Shown here: positions 1 through 6,273 of the stretch, one piece after another
Layout of the letters: every line of letters begins with the position of its first letter
How positions within the stretch are numbered: position 1 is the first letter of the stretch
Origin: CAYPYS01 sp964445715
Lineage (GTDB): Bacteria > Omnitrophota > Gorgyraeia > Gorgyraeales > Gorgyraeaceae
Reading direction: 5' to 3'
Assembly (NCBI GenBank): GCA_964445715.1
Contig: CAYULJ010000067.1
Coordinates: forward strand, 1-9,220
Length of the DNA stretch: 9,220 nt
Position numbers and translations under genes: made by a program
Notes under the pieces: generated by a model
Told to the model about the DNA's origin: nothing
Seen by the model: the letters and a program-made list of their open reading frames with translations, nothing else
Databases searched by the model: none

Positions 1-1
1 A

Positions 2-220
2 TTTGAAGCAAAGGTCATGCATGAAGAACAGGGCGTAATTGATCTGGATAAGATAAAGTATAATTTAACTGTAAGGCCCTTAAAGCTTTTTTTCAAATTA
101 TATATCAAAAAGCAGGGCTTCAGGGATGGCATGCATGGTTTTATTTTTTCGATATTGAATGCTTGGAGACATTTTACGAGATGGGCTATTTACTGGAATA
201 AATACAGAATGAAAGGATAG
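2..220 (+). CDS. Family-2 glycosyltransferase, C-terminal end only (5' truncated by window)
   Basis: The reading frame is already open at the window edge, so the gene starts upstream; 72 residues and the TAG stop are visible. The ATG at position 17 is probably internal. The identification rests on comparison with the complete glycosyltransferase at 5509-6273. Both end in the same pattern: FF, then a basic stretch (LYIKKQGFRDG here, TYVRKKGYKDG there), then a G-F/Y-I hydrophobic segment, an aromatic-rich stretch ending in YW, and a short basic tail. In WaaE-like family-2 enzymes this tail is thought to sit on the inner face of the cytoplasmic membrane. The catalytic GT-A domain is outside the window, so donor and acceptor cannot be judged. 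The stop is 4 nt before the cysD start, so the gene is probably co-transcribed with the sulfate-activation genes. Confidence 0.75.
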   Translation, partial: FEAKVMHEEQGVIDLDKIKYNLTVRPLKLFFKLYIKKQGFRDGMHGFIFSILNAWRHFTRWAIYWNKYRMKG

Positions 221-224
221 AGAG

Positions 225-1025
225 ATGGACCGCATAACTGAGTTGGAAAACAATAGTATTTACATAATAAGAGAGGCGTACAACCAATTTAGGAACGTTG
301 CCATGTTATGGTCAATCGGTAAAGATTCGACGAGCCTTTTGTGGTTGGCGAGAAAGGCGTTTTACGGCAAGATTCCTTTTCCTGTAATGCACTTGGATAC
401 CGGACATAAGTTTAAAGAGATATATGATTTTAGAGATAAATTCGCAAAGGAATGGGGTTTGAATCTAATAGTTTATAAAAACCAAAAGGCCATAGATAGA
501 GGAATGGGTCCTACTAAGGGAAAGTTCGAATGTTGCACAGAGCTGAAGACCAATGCCTTGAAAGATGCGATTTCGCAGCATAAGTTTAAGGCCCTGTATC
601 TCGGCATAAGAAGAGACGAGCATGGAATCAGAGCTAAAGAGAGGGTGTTTTCTCCAAGGGACGAGGATTTTGAATGGAATTACAGAGAGCAGCCGCCAGA
701 ACTTTGGGATCTATATAAGACAAAGGCAAAAGATGAAGAGCATCTGAGAATACATCCTTTATTGGGGTGGACAGAATTAGATGTATGGGAATACGTAAAA
801 AGAGAAAATATTCCTATAGTGCCCCTTTATTTTTCAAAGAATGGGAAACGCTATAGAAGCATTGGATGTGAGACATGTTGTAATTCCGTGGAATCCAATG
901 CCGATAACATAGATAAAATCGTAGAGGAATTAAAAACAACCAAAGTTTCTGAAAGGAGCGGTCGCGCTCAAGACAAAGAGTCCGCTTATATGATGCAGAA
1001 GCTTAGATCACTGGGGTATATGTGA
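225..1025 (+). CDS. cysD: Sulfate adenylyltransferase subunit 2 (CysD-like), with an added CC...CxxC cysteine set
   Basis: CysD is the catalytic subunit of ATP sulfurylase; with CysN it makes APS and pyrophosphate from ATP and sulfate in the cytoplasm. The 266-residue protein has the N-type ATP-pyrophosphatase PP-loop SIGKDST (30-36), LDTG (57-60), GIRRDE (127-132), RAKER (136-140), REQPPELW (154-161), the HPLLGWTELDVWEY block (177-190), and a C-terminal SERSGRAQD segment with an LGYM end. These follow the CysD pattern. It is shorter than E. coli CysD (about 302 residues). The odd feature is cysteines C103-C104 and C215/C218/C219, matching the spacing style of the [4Fe-4S] motif of APS/PAPS reductases. 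However, the C-terminal catalytic Cys motif of those reductases (ECG-x-H) is missing. I therefore call it CysD rather than CysH. The start is the ATG at 225, with AAAGGA at 212-217 seven bases upstream. DUF2061 and cysN follow directly. Confidence 0.88.
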   Translation: MDRITELENNSIYIIREAYNQFRNVAMLWSIGKDSTSLLWLARKAFYGKIPFPVMHLDTGHKFKEIYDFRDKFAKEWGLNLIVYKNQKAIDRGMGPTKGKFECCTELKTNALKDAISQHKFKALYLGIRRDEHGIRAKERVFSPRDEDFEWNYREQPPELWDLYKTKAKDEEHLRIHPLLGWTELDVWEYVKRENIPIVPLYFSKNGKRYRSIGCETCCNSVESNADNIDKIVEELKTTKVSERSGRAQDKESAYMMQKLRSLGYM

Positions 1026-1026
1026 T

Positions 1027-1239
1027 ATGAAGAATAACAAAGATGCCCGCTATCGTTCCATACTTAAGGCGTTAAGCTGGAGAGCATTTGCAACCATAGT
1101 TACGATATTGATAGTCTTTGCCTTTACCAGAAAGCTAGTGCTTTCTTTGGGCATAGGCATGGTAGAGGTGGTTACAAAGTTGATCCTTTATTATTTCCAT
1201 GAGAGACTCTGGGAAAAGTTGCCTTTTGGAAGGAGATAG
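1027..1239 (+). CDS. DUF2061 small membrane protein
   Basis: This 70-residue protein matches what I know of the DUF2061 family: a basic N-terminus with the KALSWR block (14-19), a hydrophobic segment at about 20-33, a second at about 37-57 containing VEVVTK (46-51), and the LYYFHERLW signature (54-62). It should be an inner-membrane protein with two helices or a hairpin. Its function is unknown. The ATG lies 1 nt after the cysD stop and its TAG is 1 nt before the cysN ATG, so it sits inside the sulfate-activation cassette. From memory, DUF2061 genes often accompany cysD/cysN/cysC genes. A role in tethering the ATP sulfurylase to the membrane, or in moving sulfate or a product, is inference only. 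The charged-hydrophobic pattern and tight spacing make it a real gene. Confidence 0.85.
   Translation: MKNNKDARYRSILKALSWRAFATIVTILIVFAFTRKLVLSLGIGMVEVVTKLILYYFHERLWEKLPFGRR
1230..1235 (+). promoter_or_regulatory. Ribosome binding site that fixes the cysN start
   Basis: AAGGAG lies 5 nt before the ATG at 1241, within the last codons of the DUF2061 gene. A longer in-frame reading from the ATG at 1199 would add 14 residues unrelated to the conserved CysN N-terminus, so 1241 is chosen. Confidence 0.8.
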
Positions 1240-1240
1240 T

Positions 1241-2476
1241 ATGCAGACGCTCAAATTTGTCATAGTCGGACACGTTGATCATGGGAAGTCTACTCTTATA
1301 GGAAGGCTCCTTTATGATACAGGATCTATCTCTCCTGATAGGCTTGAAGAGGTCAAAAAAACCTCTAAAGAACAGGGCAAAGAGACAGAGTTTGCTTATC
1401 TCTTGGACCATCTGGAGGAAGAGAGGCAACAGGGCATTACCATTGACACTACACAGGTATTTTTTAAATCTCAGAAAAGACGATATGTAATAATAGACGC
1501 GCCTGGCCACGTGGAGTTTGTTAAAAATATGATGACAGGCGCATCCCAGGCTGAGGCCGGGGTTTTGATCGTCGATGCAAAAGAAGGGATAAGAGAACAG
1601 ACAAAGCGTCATGCCTATATTCTTTCTATGCTGGGATTAAAGAACGTGATAGTTGTTTTTAATAAGATGGATCTGGTTGGTTTTAAAGAAGAGTCTTACA
1701 ATGTTCTCATGGAAGATACAAAGAATCTTATGGATTCAATAAATATAAGCGTTAAATTTTATATCCCTATATCTGCGATCAAAGGAGATAATGTAGTAAA
1801 GCGCTCTAAAAATACACAATGGTATAAGAAGGGCCCGACAATATTAGAAAGCCTGGATTTATTGGAAGGCAAGGCGTTACAGCAGAAAAGATCACTGATC
1901 TTTCCTATCCAGGATGTTTACAAAATAGAGTCTAAGAGGATAGCGGTGGGCCGAATAGAGTCCGGTGTGATAAAAACGGGTCAGGAAATAAAAATCCTTC
2001 CGGATGGAAAAACCACAAAGGTCAAGTCTGTCGAAAAATTTCTGGAAAAAATTAATAGTGCATCTTTTGGAGAAAACATAGGCATAACAACAGAAGATCC
2101 TGTATTTTTGAATCGAGGCAATGTTTTATGCGAAGACGAGAAGGATTTGAGCCTGACAGATAGATTTCGTGCTAATGTTTTTTGGCTGAGCAGAAAAGAT
2201 TTTAATATCAAAGAAAAGCTTATCATCAGGTGCGCCACTCAGGAAGTCATTTGCAAAATCGAAAAGATCATTAATAGAGTCGATTCTTCTACGCTCAAGG
2301 TTATTGAAAAAGAGGCTTATCTCTTGAAGAATTTGGAAGTAGGTGAAGTTGAGATAAAGACCAAAAAGCCTATAGCTATTAAGAAATTCAGCGAAGCCCA
2401 GGAGTTAGGCAGGTTTGTTTTCGTCAGAGGTGATAATATCTGCGCCGGCGGCATTGTGACAGATGAAACCGTTTAA
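1241..2476 (+). CDS. cysN: Sulfate adenylyltransferase subunit 1 (CysN), GTPase
   Basis: CysN is the regulatory GTPase of bacterial ATP sulfurylase; GTP hydrolysis drives APS formation by CysD. The 411-residue protein carries all translation-factor GTPase motifs: G1 GHVDHGKS (10-17), the G2 region GITIDTTQVFF (65-75), G3 DAPGH (86-90), G4 NKMD (141-144) and G5 SAIKG (178-182). Two beta-barrel domains follow (about 205-411), beginning near FPIQDVYKI and including the RIAVGRIESG segment, as in EF-Tu-like proteins. It is shorter than E. coli CysN (about 475 residues) and has no fused APS kinase (CysC) domain, so PAPS formation would need a separate kinase not in this window. The C-terminus, GGIVTDETV, looks native. 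It is 1 nt downstream of the DUF2061 gene, and its TAA stop lies inside the left arm of a large inverted repeat. Confidence 0.93.
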   Translation: MQTLKFVIVGHVDHGKSTLIGRLLYDTGSISPDRLEEVKKTSKEQGKETEFAYLLDHLEEERQQGITIDTTQVFFKSQKRRYVIIDAPGHVEFVKNMMTGASQAEAGVLIVDAKEGIREQTKRHAYILSMLGLKNVIVVFNKMDLVGFKEESYNVLMEDTKNLMDSINISVKFYIPISAIKGDNVVKRSKNTQWYKKGPTILESLDLLEGKALQQKRSLIFPIQDVYKIESKRIAVGRIESGVIKTGQEIKILPDGKTTKVKSVEKFLEKINSASFGENIGITTEDPVFLNRGNVLCEDEKDLSLTDRFRANVFWLSRKDFNIKEKLIIRCATQEVICKIEKIINRVDSSTLKVIEKEAYLLKNLEVGEVEIKTKKPIAIKKFSEAQELGRFVFVRGDNICAGGIVTDETV

Positions 2477-2512
2477 GTATACATTTTAACATTGTTGAAA
2501 TGTATACTTAAG
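2472..2512 (+). repeat. Long inverted repeat / RNA hairpin between cysN and the first phosphodiesterase gene
   Basis: The left arm, TTAAGTATACATTT (2473-2486), is perfectly complementary to the right arm, AAATGTATACTTAA (2498-2511). In RNA the stem can extend inward through a U-G pair (2487/2497) and three Watson-Crick pairs (2488-2490 with 2494-2496), leaving the triloop AUU. A U-G pair at 2472/2512 can close the base. That gives about 18-19 pairs. The cysN stop (2474-2476) is in the left arm, and the next ribosome binding site (GGAAGAGGA, 2512-2520) abuts the right arm. There is no T-run downstream and the stem is AT-rich, so it is not a standard terminator. Possible roles are an intercistronic processing or stability element, a translational uncoupler, an operator (each arm contains palindromic GTATAC), or a remnant of a mobile repeat. 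Confidence 0.9.
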
Positions 2513-2522
2513 GAAGAGGATT

Positions 2523-3794
2523 ATGTGTAAAAAGATTGTAATAATAGGATTGGACGGTGTTCCATATTCTTTGATAAGAGACTTATCGGAGAAAGGAGTC
2601 ATGCCGAATATCAGGCAGTTGATCGATAGGTTTGATTTTAGGCAGATCAAGTCTACTCTGCCTGAGATTTCTTCTGTTGCATGGCCAAGCATTATAACAG
2701 GCAAAGGCCCTGCGGAACATGGTGTTTTTGGCTTTACGGATTTTTCAAACTCGAGTTATAAAGTATATTTTCCTAATTTTACTACTCTTAAGGCAAGGCC
2801 TTTCTGGGAAGATAGGGAGGATTTGAAATACGAAATAATAAACATCCCTTCTACCTATCCTGCTCAGTCCTTAAGTGGCATATTGGTCTCGGGTTTTGTC
2901 TCGTATGACATAGATAATTCTGTTTATCCTAAAGATCTTTTGCCGTTTCTCAAGGAGATTGATTATAGGATAGATGTTGATTCCGAGAAGGCCCATAAGT
3001 CAATAGATGCTTTTATAGAAGATATAAACAGAACATTGGATGCCAGAGAGAAATTTTTCAAATATGCGTGGGACAAAAGACAGGATGTCTTCATGTTTGT
3101 CTTTACCGAGACAGACAGGCTTTTTCATTTTTTATGGAGAGCCTATGAAGATCAACACCATCAATACCATGATTATTTTTTGGATTTTTTCAAACGCATA
3201 GACTCGATCATTGGCGAAAAACTCCAGTTATTGGGAAAAGATGATGTATTGATAATGCTTTCAGATCATGGTTTTGAATTATTAGAGAAGGATATCCATG
3301 TAAATAGTTACTTAAAAGAAAAAAGAATTTTGCAGAATGATTGTAAATTTGAGAACATGGAGTTAAATATAAATAGTTCTACTAAGGCATTTTCTTTGGA
3401 TCCTGCTAGGATTTATGTTAATTCAGACCGAAGATTTCCAAATGCTGGCGTTAAAAAGGATGAGAAAAAGAAAGCCTTGGAGGATCTAGAGAACTTATTT
3501 TTATCATGGAAGATGGACGGTAGAAATGTAATTTCAAGGGTTTTTCGTAGGGAAGAGATTTATGATGGCCCTTTCAAAAGATTTTCACCTGATTTAGTTC
3601 TTGTGCCAAACAAAGGTTTTAATCTGAAGTCTTCTTTGAAAACCACGGAGATTTATTCGGACGGCTTGCCGTTTACGGGCAAGCACACCTATCATAACGC
3701 ATTTATGATTACAAATCTTGATATCGATTTTTCAGATAATTTTTCTGTGATAGATGCAGGAAAGAGGATAAAGAAAGAAGTGTTGGATTTATGA
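2523..3794 (+). CDS. Alkaline-phosphatase-superfamily protein (type I phosphodiesterase / nucleotide pyrophosphatase-like), short form
   Basis: This 423-residue protein shows the two-metal centre of the alkaline phosphatase superfamily: D11 in GLDG, presumed nucleophile S50 (or S51) in SSVAWPSIITG, D198 and H202 in TDRLFHFLW, D248 and H249 in SDHG, and H388 in GKHTYHNAF. The segment TGKGPAEHG (59-67) corresponds to the usual TGxxPxxHG. Such enzymes cleave or transfer phosphate mono- or diesters. The substrate here is unknown. The formylglycine motif of sulfatases (C/S-x-P-x-R) is absent at the nucleophile, so it is not an ordinary sulfatase. There is no clear signal peptide, so it is probably cytoplasmic. 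It is shorter than its neighbour, both between SDHG and the last histidine and at the C-terminus. The start is the ATG at 2523, two bases after GGAAGAGGA (core spacing about 5-8 nt). Its stop overlaps the next start (ATGA). Confidence 0.88.
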   Translation: MCKKIVIIGLDGVPYSLIRDLSEKGVMPNIRQLIDRFDFRQIKSTLPEISSVAWPSIITGKGPAEHGVFGFTDFSNSSYKVYFPNFTTLKARPFWEDREDLKYEIINIPSTYPAQSLSGILVSGFVSYDIDNSVYPKDLLPFLKEIDYRIDVDSEKAHKSIDAFIEDINRTLDAREKFFKYAWDKRQDVFMFVFTETDRLFHFLWRAYEDQHHQYHDYFLDFFKRIDSIIGEKLQLLGKDDVLIMLSDHGFELLEKDIHVNSYLKEKRILQNDCKFENMELNINSSTKAFSLDPARIYVNSDRRFPNAGVKKDEKKKALEDLENLFLSWKMDGRNVISRVFRREEIYDGPFKRFSPDLVLVPNKGFNLKSSLKTTEIYSDGLPFTGKHTYHNAFMITNLDIDFSDNFSVIDAGKRIKKEVLDL

Positions 3795-5392
3795 ATAGAA
3801 AAATAATTATTTTTGGTATAGATGGGGCTTCCTTGGATTTTATATTTTCTCAAATAGAGAAAGGCGCCTTAACAAATTTCCAAAGACTTATAGAGGACGG
3901 GAGCTGGGGAAGATTGTGCTCAACAGTAATTCCGAATTCATCTGTTGCCTGGACAACTTTTATGACAGGTAAAAATCCAGGCAAACATGGTATACATGAT
4001 TTCTTTCATTTAAAAAAAGGAGCTATCAAATTTGTTTCTTTTTCCGACATAGAGGATAAGCCCTTTTGGGACGTGTTAGGAGATGCAGGGAAGAAGAGTT
4101 TCGTGATAAATTGTCCATTAACCTATCCGCCTAAGATAGAGAATGGTATCATGGTTTCAGGTTTTCAGACACCGCCGAATAGGAAGGATTTTGTCTGTCC
4201 AACAGATTTTTGGAAAGAGATTGATAATGTAAGTCCGGGATATAAGGTATATCCTCAGATAAATATAGGAAAGGATTTGCGAGGACATATAAAAGAGATA
4301 GACAAGGTCTTAAAATCACAGTTAGATCTGGTATGGCATATCTTCAAAAAGAAAGACTGGGATCTTTTGGTTTATGTAATGCAAAATATAGATGCGTTAC
4401 AGCATTTTTTATGGAATTACATTGATAAAACTCATACTCAGTATAAATTTGACAGTTTTTTTAGCAATGTATTATTTAAATTTTATAATATACTGGATGA
4501 ATTTTTAGGAAGAATTATAAGTTCTATGGATGAGGATACATGCCTGTTTATTGTCTCGGATCATGGGGTCGGAAAGGCGGAAAAGCAGTTTTTTCTAAAT
4601 AACTGGCTATTGAAGAATAAATATTTATTTTTACGCAGCAAGAGTCCTACTAATATGAAAAAGGCCTTGATGAAATTAGGTATTTGTGAAGCAGATTTTT
4701 ATAATATCTTTGTCGCAGATAATCCTATTGCCAAGGTTGTAAATTCATTGATCAAGGGGAAGAGGCGAGCTAAAAAGAGCAGGATTTTTTACACGGTAAA
4801 GGATATTGATTGGGATAGGACCCTGGCCCACGGTGTAAATACAAATCAGATATTTATAAATTCCAAGTCAGATTATGAAAATACAAGGAATGATTTGATC
4901 GAAAAGTTGAAGGGAATAAAAAACCCTTATAAGGATAAGCCTTTGATAGATATGATCTATAAAAAAGAAGATGTTTTCTTTGGAGATAGACTTTCCAGTC
5001 TTCCTGATATCGTTTACAGCTGTGATGGTTTTGAAATAGTTTCTCCGGGGGAATATAAGGTTACCTCTCCTTTTGTATTTGATAACACGGACTGGACAGG
5101 AGATCATAGGTTGGACGGGATATTGTTTTGTTATGGCAAGGGTGTGAGGAAAGGTTTTGAAGTGAAGGATGCGCGTATAGAAGATATCCCATCTACAGTT
5201 ATTGCCATTTCAGAAGGCCTGGTCCCGGAGGATTTCGACGGTAAGGTGCTTAAGGAGATGTTTTCAAAAGGATTCTTAGGAGAAATCAGAAAACAAAAGA
5301 TTTTTACCAAAAAAAGACAGAAAGGCAAGGGCTATTCTGTTTCGCAGGAGGCAGAAGTAAAAAAGACGCTAGAGTCTTTAGGTTATATCTAA
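3791..5392 (+). CDS. Alkaline-phosphatase-superfamily protein (type I phosphodiesterase / nucleotide pyrophosphatase-like), long form
   Basis: This is a 533-residue paralogue of the preceding gene. Visible active-site residues are D11 in GIDG, presumed nucleophile S50 in SSVAWTTFMTG, TGKNPGKHG (59-67), D201 and H205 in NIDALQHFLW, D257 and H258 in SDHG, and H439 in GDHRLDG. All metal ligands of the superfamily are thus present, and the protein should be an active phospho-ester hydrolase or transferase of unknown substrate. Compared with the upstream copy it has about 40 more residues between SDHG and the last histidine, and a longer C-terminal part (about 94 versus 35 residues after that histidine) with a lysine-rich stretch (500-513) and an LGYI end. 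There is no sulfatase formylglycine motif and no obvious signal peptide. The start overlaps the previous stop (ATGA at 3791-3794) with only a weak Shine-Dalgarno sequence, so translation is probably coupled. Confidence 0.9.
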   Translation: MNRKIIIFGIDGASLDFIFSQIEKGALTNFQRLIEDGSWGRLCSTVIPNSSVAWTTFMTGKNPGKHGIHDFFHLKKGAIKFVSFSDIEDKPFWDVLGDAGKKSFVINCPLTYPPKIENGIMVSGFQTPPNRKDFVCPTDFWKEIDNVSPGYKVYPQINIGKDLRGHIKEIDKVLKSQLDLVWHIFKKKDWDLLVYVMQNIDALQHFLWNYIDKTHTQYKFDSFFSNVLFKFYNILDEFLGRIISSMDEDTCLFIVSDHGVGKAEKQFFLNNWLLKNKYLFLRSKSPTNMKKALMKLGICEADFYNIFVADNPIAKVVNSLIKGKRRAKKSRIFYTVKDIDWDRTLAHGVNTNQIFINSKSDYENTRNDLIEKLKGIKNPYKDKPLIDMIYKKEDVFFGDRLSSLPDIVYSCDGFEIVSPGEYKVTSPFVFDNTDWTGDHRLDGILFCYGKGVRKGFEVKDARIEDIPSTVIAISEGLVPEDFDGKVLKEMFSKGFLGEIRKQKIFTKKRQKGKGYSVSQEAEVKKTLESLGYI

Positions 5393-5393
5393 T

Positions 5394-5516
5394 ATGACTA
5401 AATCAAAAGTAGAAATTTCAAAGGATTGCGATAGGATCTTTTTAGAACATGGACTTCGCGATGAATTGCATTATTATAGATATATTATTTCTCTGCTCGG
5501 AGAAGTAAATGAATAG
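5394..5516 (+). CDS. Small hypothetical protein of 40 residues
   Basis: This ORF fills an otherwise empty 116-nt space. Its ATG is 1 nt after the phosphodiesterase stop, and its TAG overlaps the next glycosyltransferase start by 8 nt. The peptide begins MTKSKVEISK and ends LLGEVNE. It is hydrophilic and slightly acidic, with two histidines, one cysteine and an aromatic patch HYYRY (26-30), and no membrane segment. I do not recognise a family. The tight stop/start joins on both sides suggest it is translated. The lack of a strong ribosome binding site (only AGG about 11 nt upstream) is a weakness; reinitiation after the upstream stop could serve instead. It could be a small partner of a neighbouring enzyme, or a translated leader that delivers ribosomes to the glycosyltransferase. 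Confidence 0.5.
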   Translation: MTKSKVEISKDCDRIFLEHGLRDELHYYRYIISLLGEVNE

Positions 5517-6273
5517 ATTACCATTGTCAGTGGTTACTATAGCGCATAATGAGGAGCACAGGATAGAGGATTGCCTGAAGAGTACGCAGAGATGGGCAGG
5601 CGAACATATCATAGTGGATGATTTTAGTAGCGACAGGACAGTGGAGCTGGCGAAAAGATACACTGATAAAATATTTCAGAGAAAGATGGATATTGAAGGT
5701 GCGCATAGAAATTGGAGTTACAAAAAAGCCAGTAATGAATGGGTGTTAAGCCTTGATGCTGATGAGACAGTGACAGAAGAGCTCAAGGAAGAGATAAAAA
5801 ATGCCATACAGGGCAATAATGAGTTTAATGCCTATAGCATTCCTTTAAGGACTTACATAGGAGATTTTTGGGTAAAGCACGGCGGCTGGTATCCAGCCGG
5901 GAAACTGCGGCTTTTCAGAAAATCAAAATTTAGATATGAAGAAGCAGGTGTTCATCCAAGGGTAATTCTTGATGGCCGGTGTGGACACCTTACGAAGGAT
6001 ATTATCCACAAGGGTTATGTAGATTTTTACGATCTATTTTCTGGTCTAAATAAGCAGACAAACCTTGAAGCGGAGAAATGGTTTAATGAGAAGAGAAAGA
6101 TTGGTGCTTTGAAAATGATACGGAAGGCCTGTGATAGGTTTTTCAGGACCTATGTAAGAAAAAAGGGATATAAGGATGGTATAGTAGGATATATTATTGC
6201 AATGCATAGTGCCCTATATCAGGTTTTTAGTTATGTGAAATATTGGGAGCTACTCAAGGAGGAGAAAAGATGA
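5509..6273 (+). CDS. Family-2 glycosyltransferase (WaaE / LPS-core glucosyltransferase-like)
   Basis: This 254-residue GT-A enzyme shows the N-terminal VVTIAHNEE motif (8-16), IIVDDFSSDRT (34-44), the metal- and donor-binding SLDADE (81-86), and the GGWYP...KLRLFR block (about 124-136) with the downstream EEAGVHPR acceptor-side segment. This arrangement is typical of WaaE/KdtX-like enzymes that add a sugar to LPS core or to lipid-linked glycans at the cytoplasmic face. The C-terminal tail (about 211-248) is basic and aromatic, likely membrane-associating, and resembles the truncated glycosyltransferase at the window start. The start is the ATG at 5509, with GGAGA at 5499-5503 five bases upstream, inside the 40-codon ORF. 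Its TGA overlaps the epimerase ATG. The sugar donor cannot be read from the sequence. Confidence 0.9.
   Translation: MNRLPLSVVTIAHNEEHRIEDCLKSTQRWAGEHIIVDDFSSDRTVELAKRYTDKIFQRKMDIEGAHRNWSYKKASNEWVLSLDADETVTEELKEEIKNAIQGNNEFNAYSIPLRTYIGDFWVKHGGWYPAGKLRLFRKSKFRYEEAGVHPRVILDGRCGHLTKDIIHKGYVDFYDLFSGLNKQTNLEAEKWFNEKRKIGALKMIRKACDRFFRTYVRKKGYKDGIVGYIIAMHSALYQVFSYVKYWELLKEEKR
6256..6264 (+). promoter_or_regulatory. Ribosome binding site that fixes the epimerase start
   Basis: AAGGAGGAG, 5 nt before the ATG at 6270, is a near-ideal Shine-Dalgarno sequence inside the end of the glycosyltransferase gene. A longer frame from 6243 would add nine residues before the MRILVTGGAG Rossmann start, so 6270 is preferred. 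Confidence 0.85.

Noticed and set aside
225..1025. Annotation as APS/PAPS reductase (CysH)
   Set aside because: The cysteines fit, but the C-terminal catalytic ECG-x-H motif is absent, the sequence follows CysD throughout, and cysN is adjacent.
1172..1612. Minus-strand ORF of 146 codons
   Set aside because: It is antisense to the end of DUF2061 and the conserved CysN GTPase domain, with no ribosome binding site or family signature seen.
2472..2512. Intrinsic terminator after cysN
   Set aside because: The stem is AT-rich and followed by the purine-rich ribosome binding site of the next gene, with no T-run on the + strand.
3664..3684. Inverted repeat GCTTGCC / GGCAAGC with 7-nt loop
   Set aside because: It is inside the first phosphodiesterase gene at the codons leading to the last metal-binding histidine. 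There is no T-run and no regulatory context, so chance plus coding constraint is enough.
2523..5392. Annotation of the two genes as sulfatases because of the sulfate context
   Set aside because: Neither has the C/S-x-P-x-R formylglycine motif at the nucleophile. Both have SSVAW, as in phosphodiesterase-type members of the superfamily.
5883..5899. Inverted repeat CGGCTGG-TAT-CCAGCCG
   Set aside because: It is a perfect 7-bp stem, but it encodes the conserved GGWYPAG segment of the glycosyltransferase, so the protein sequence explains it.
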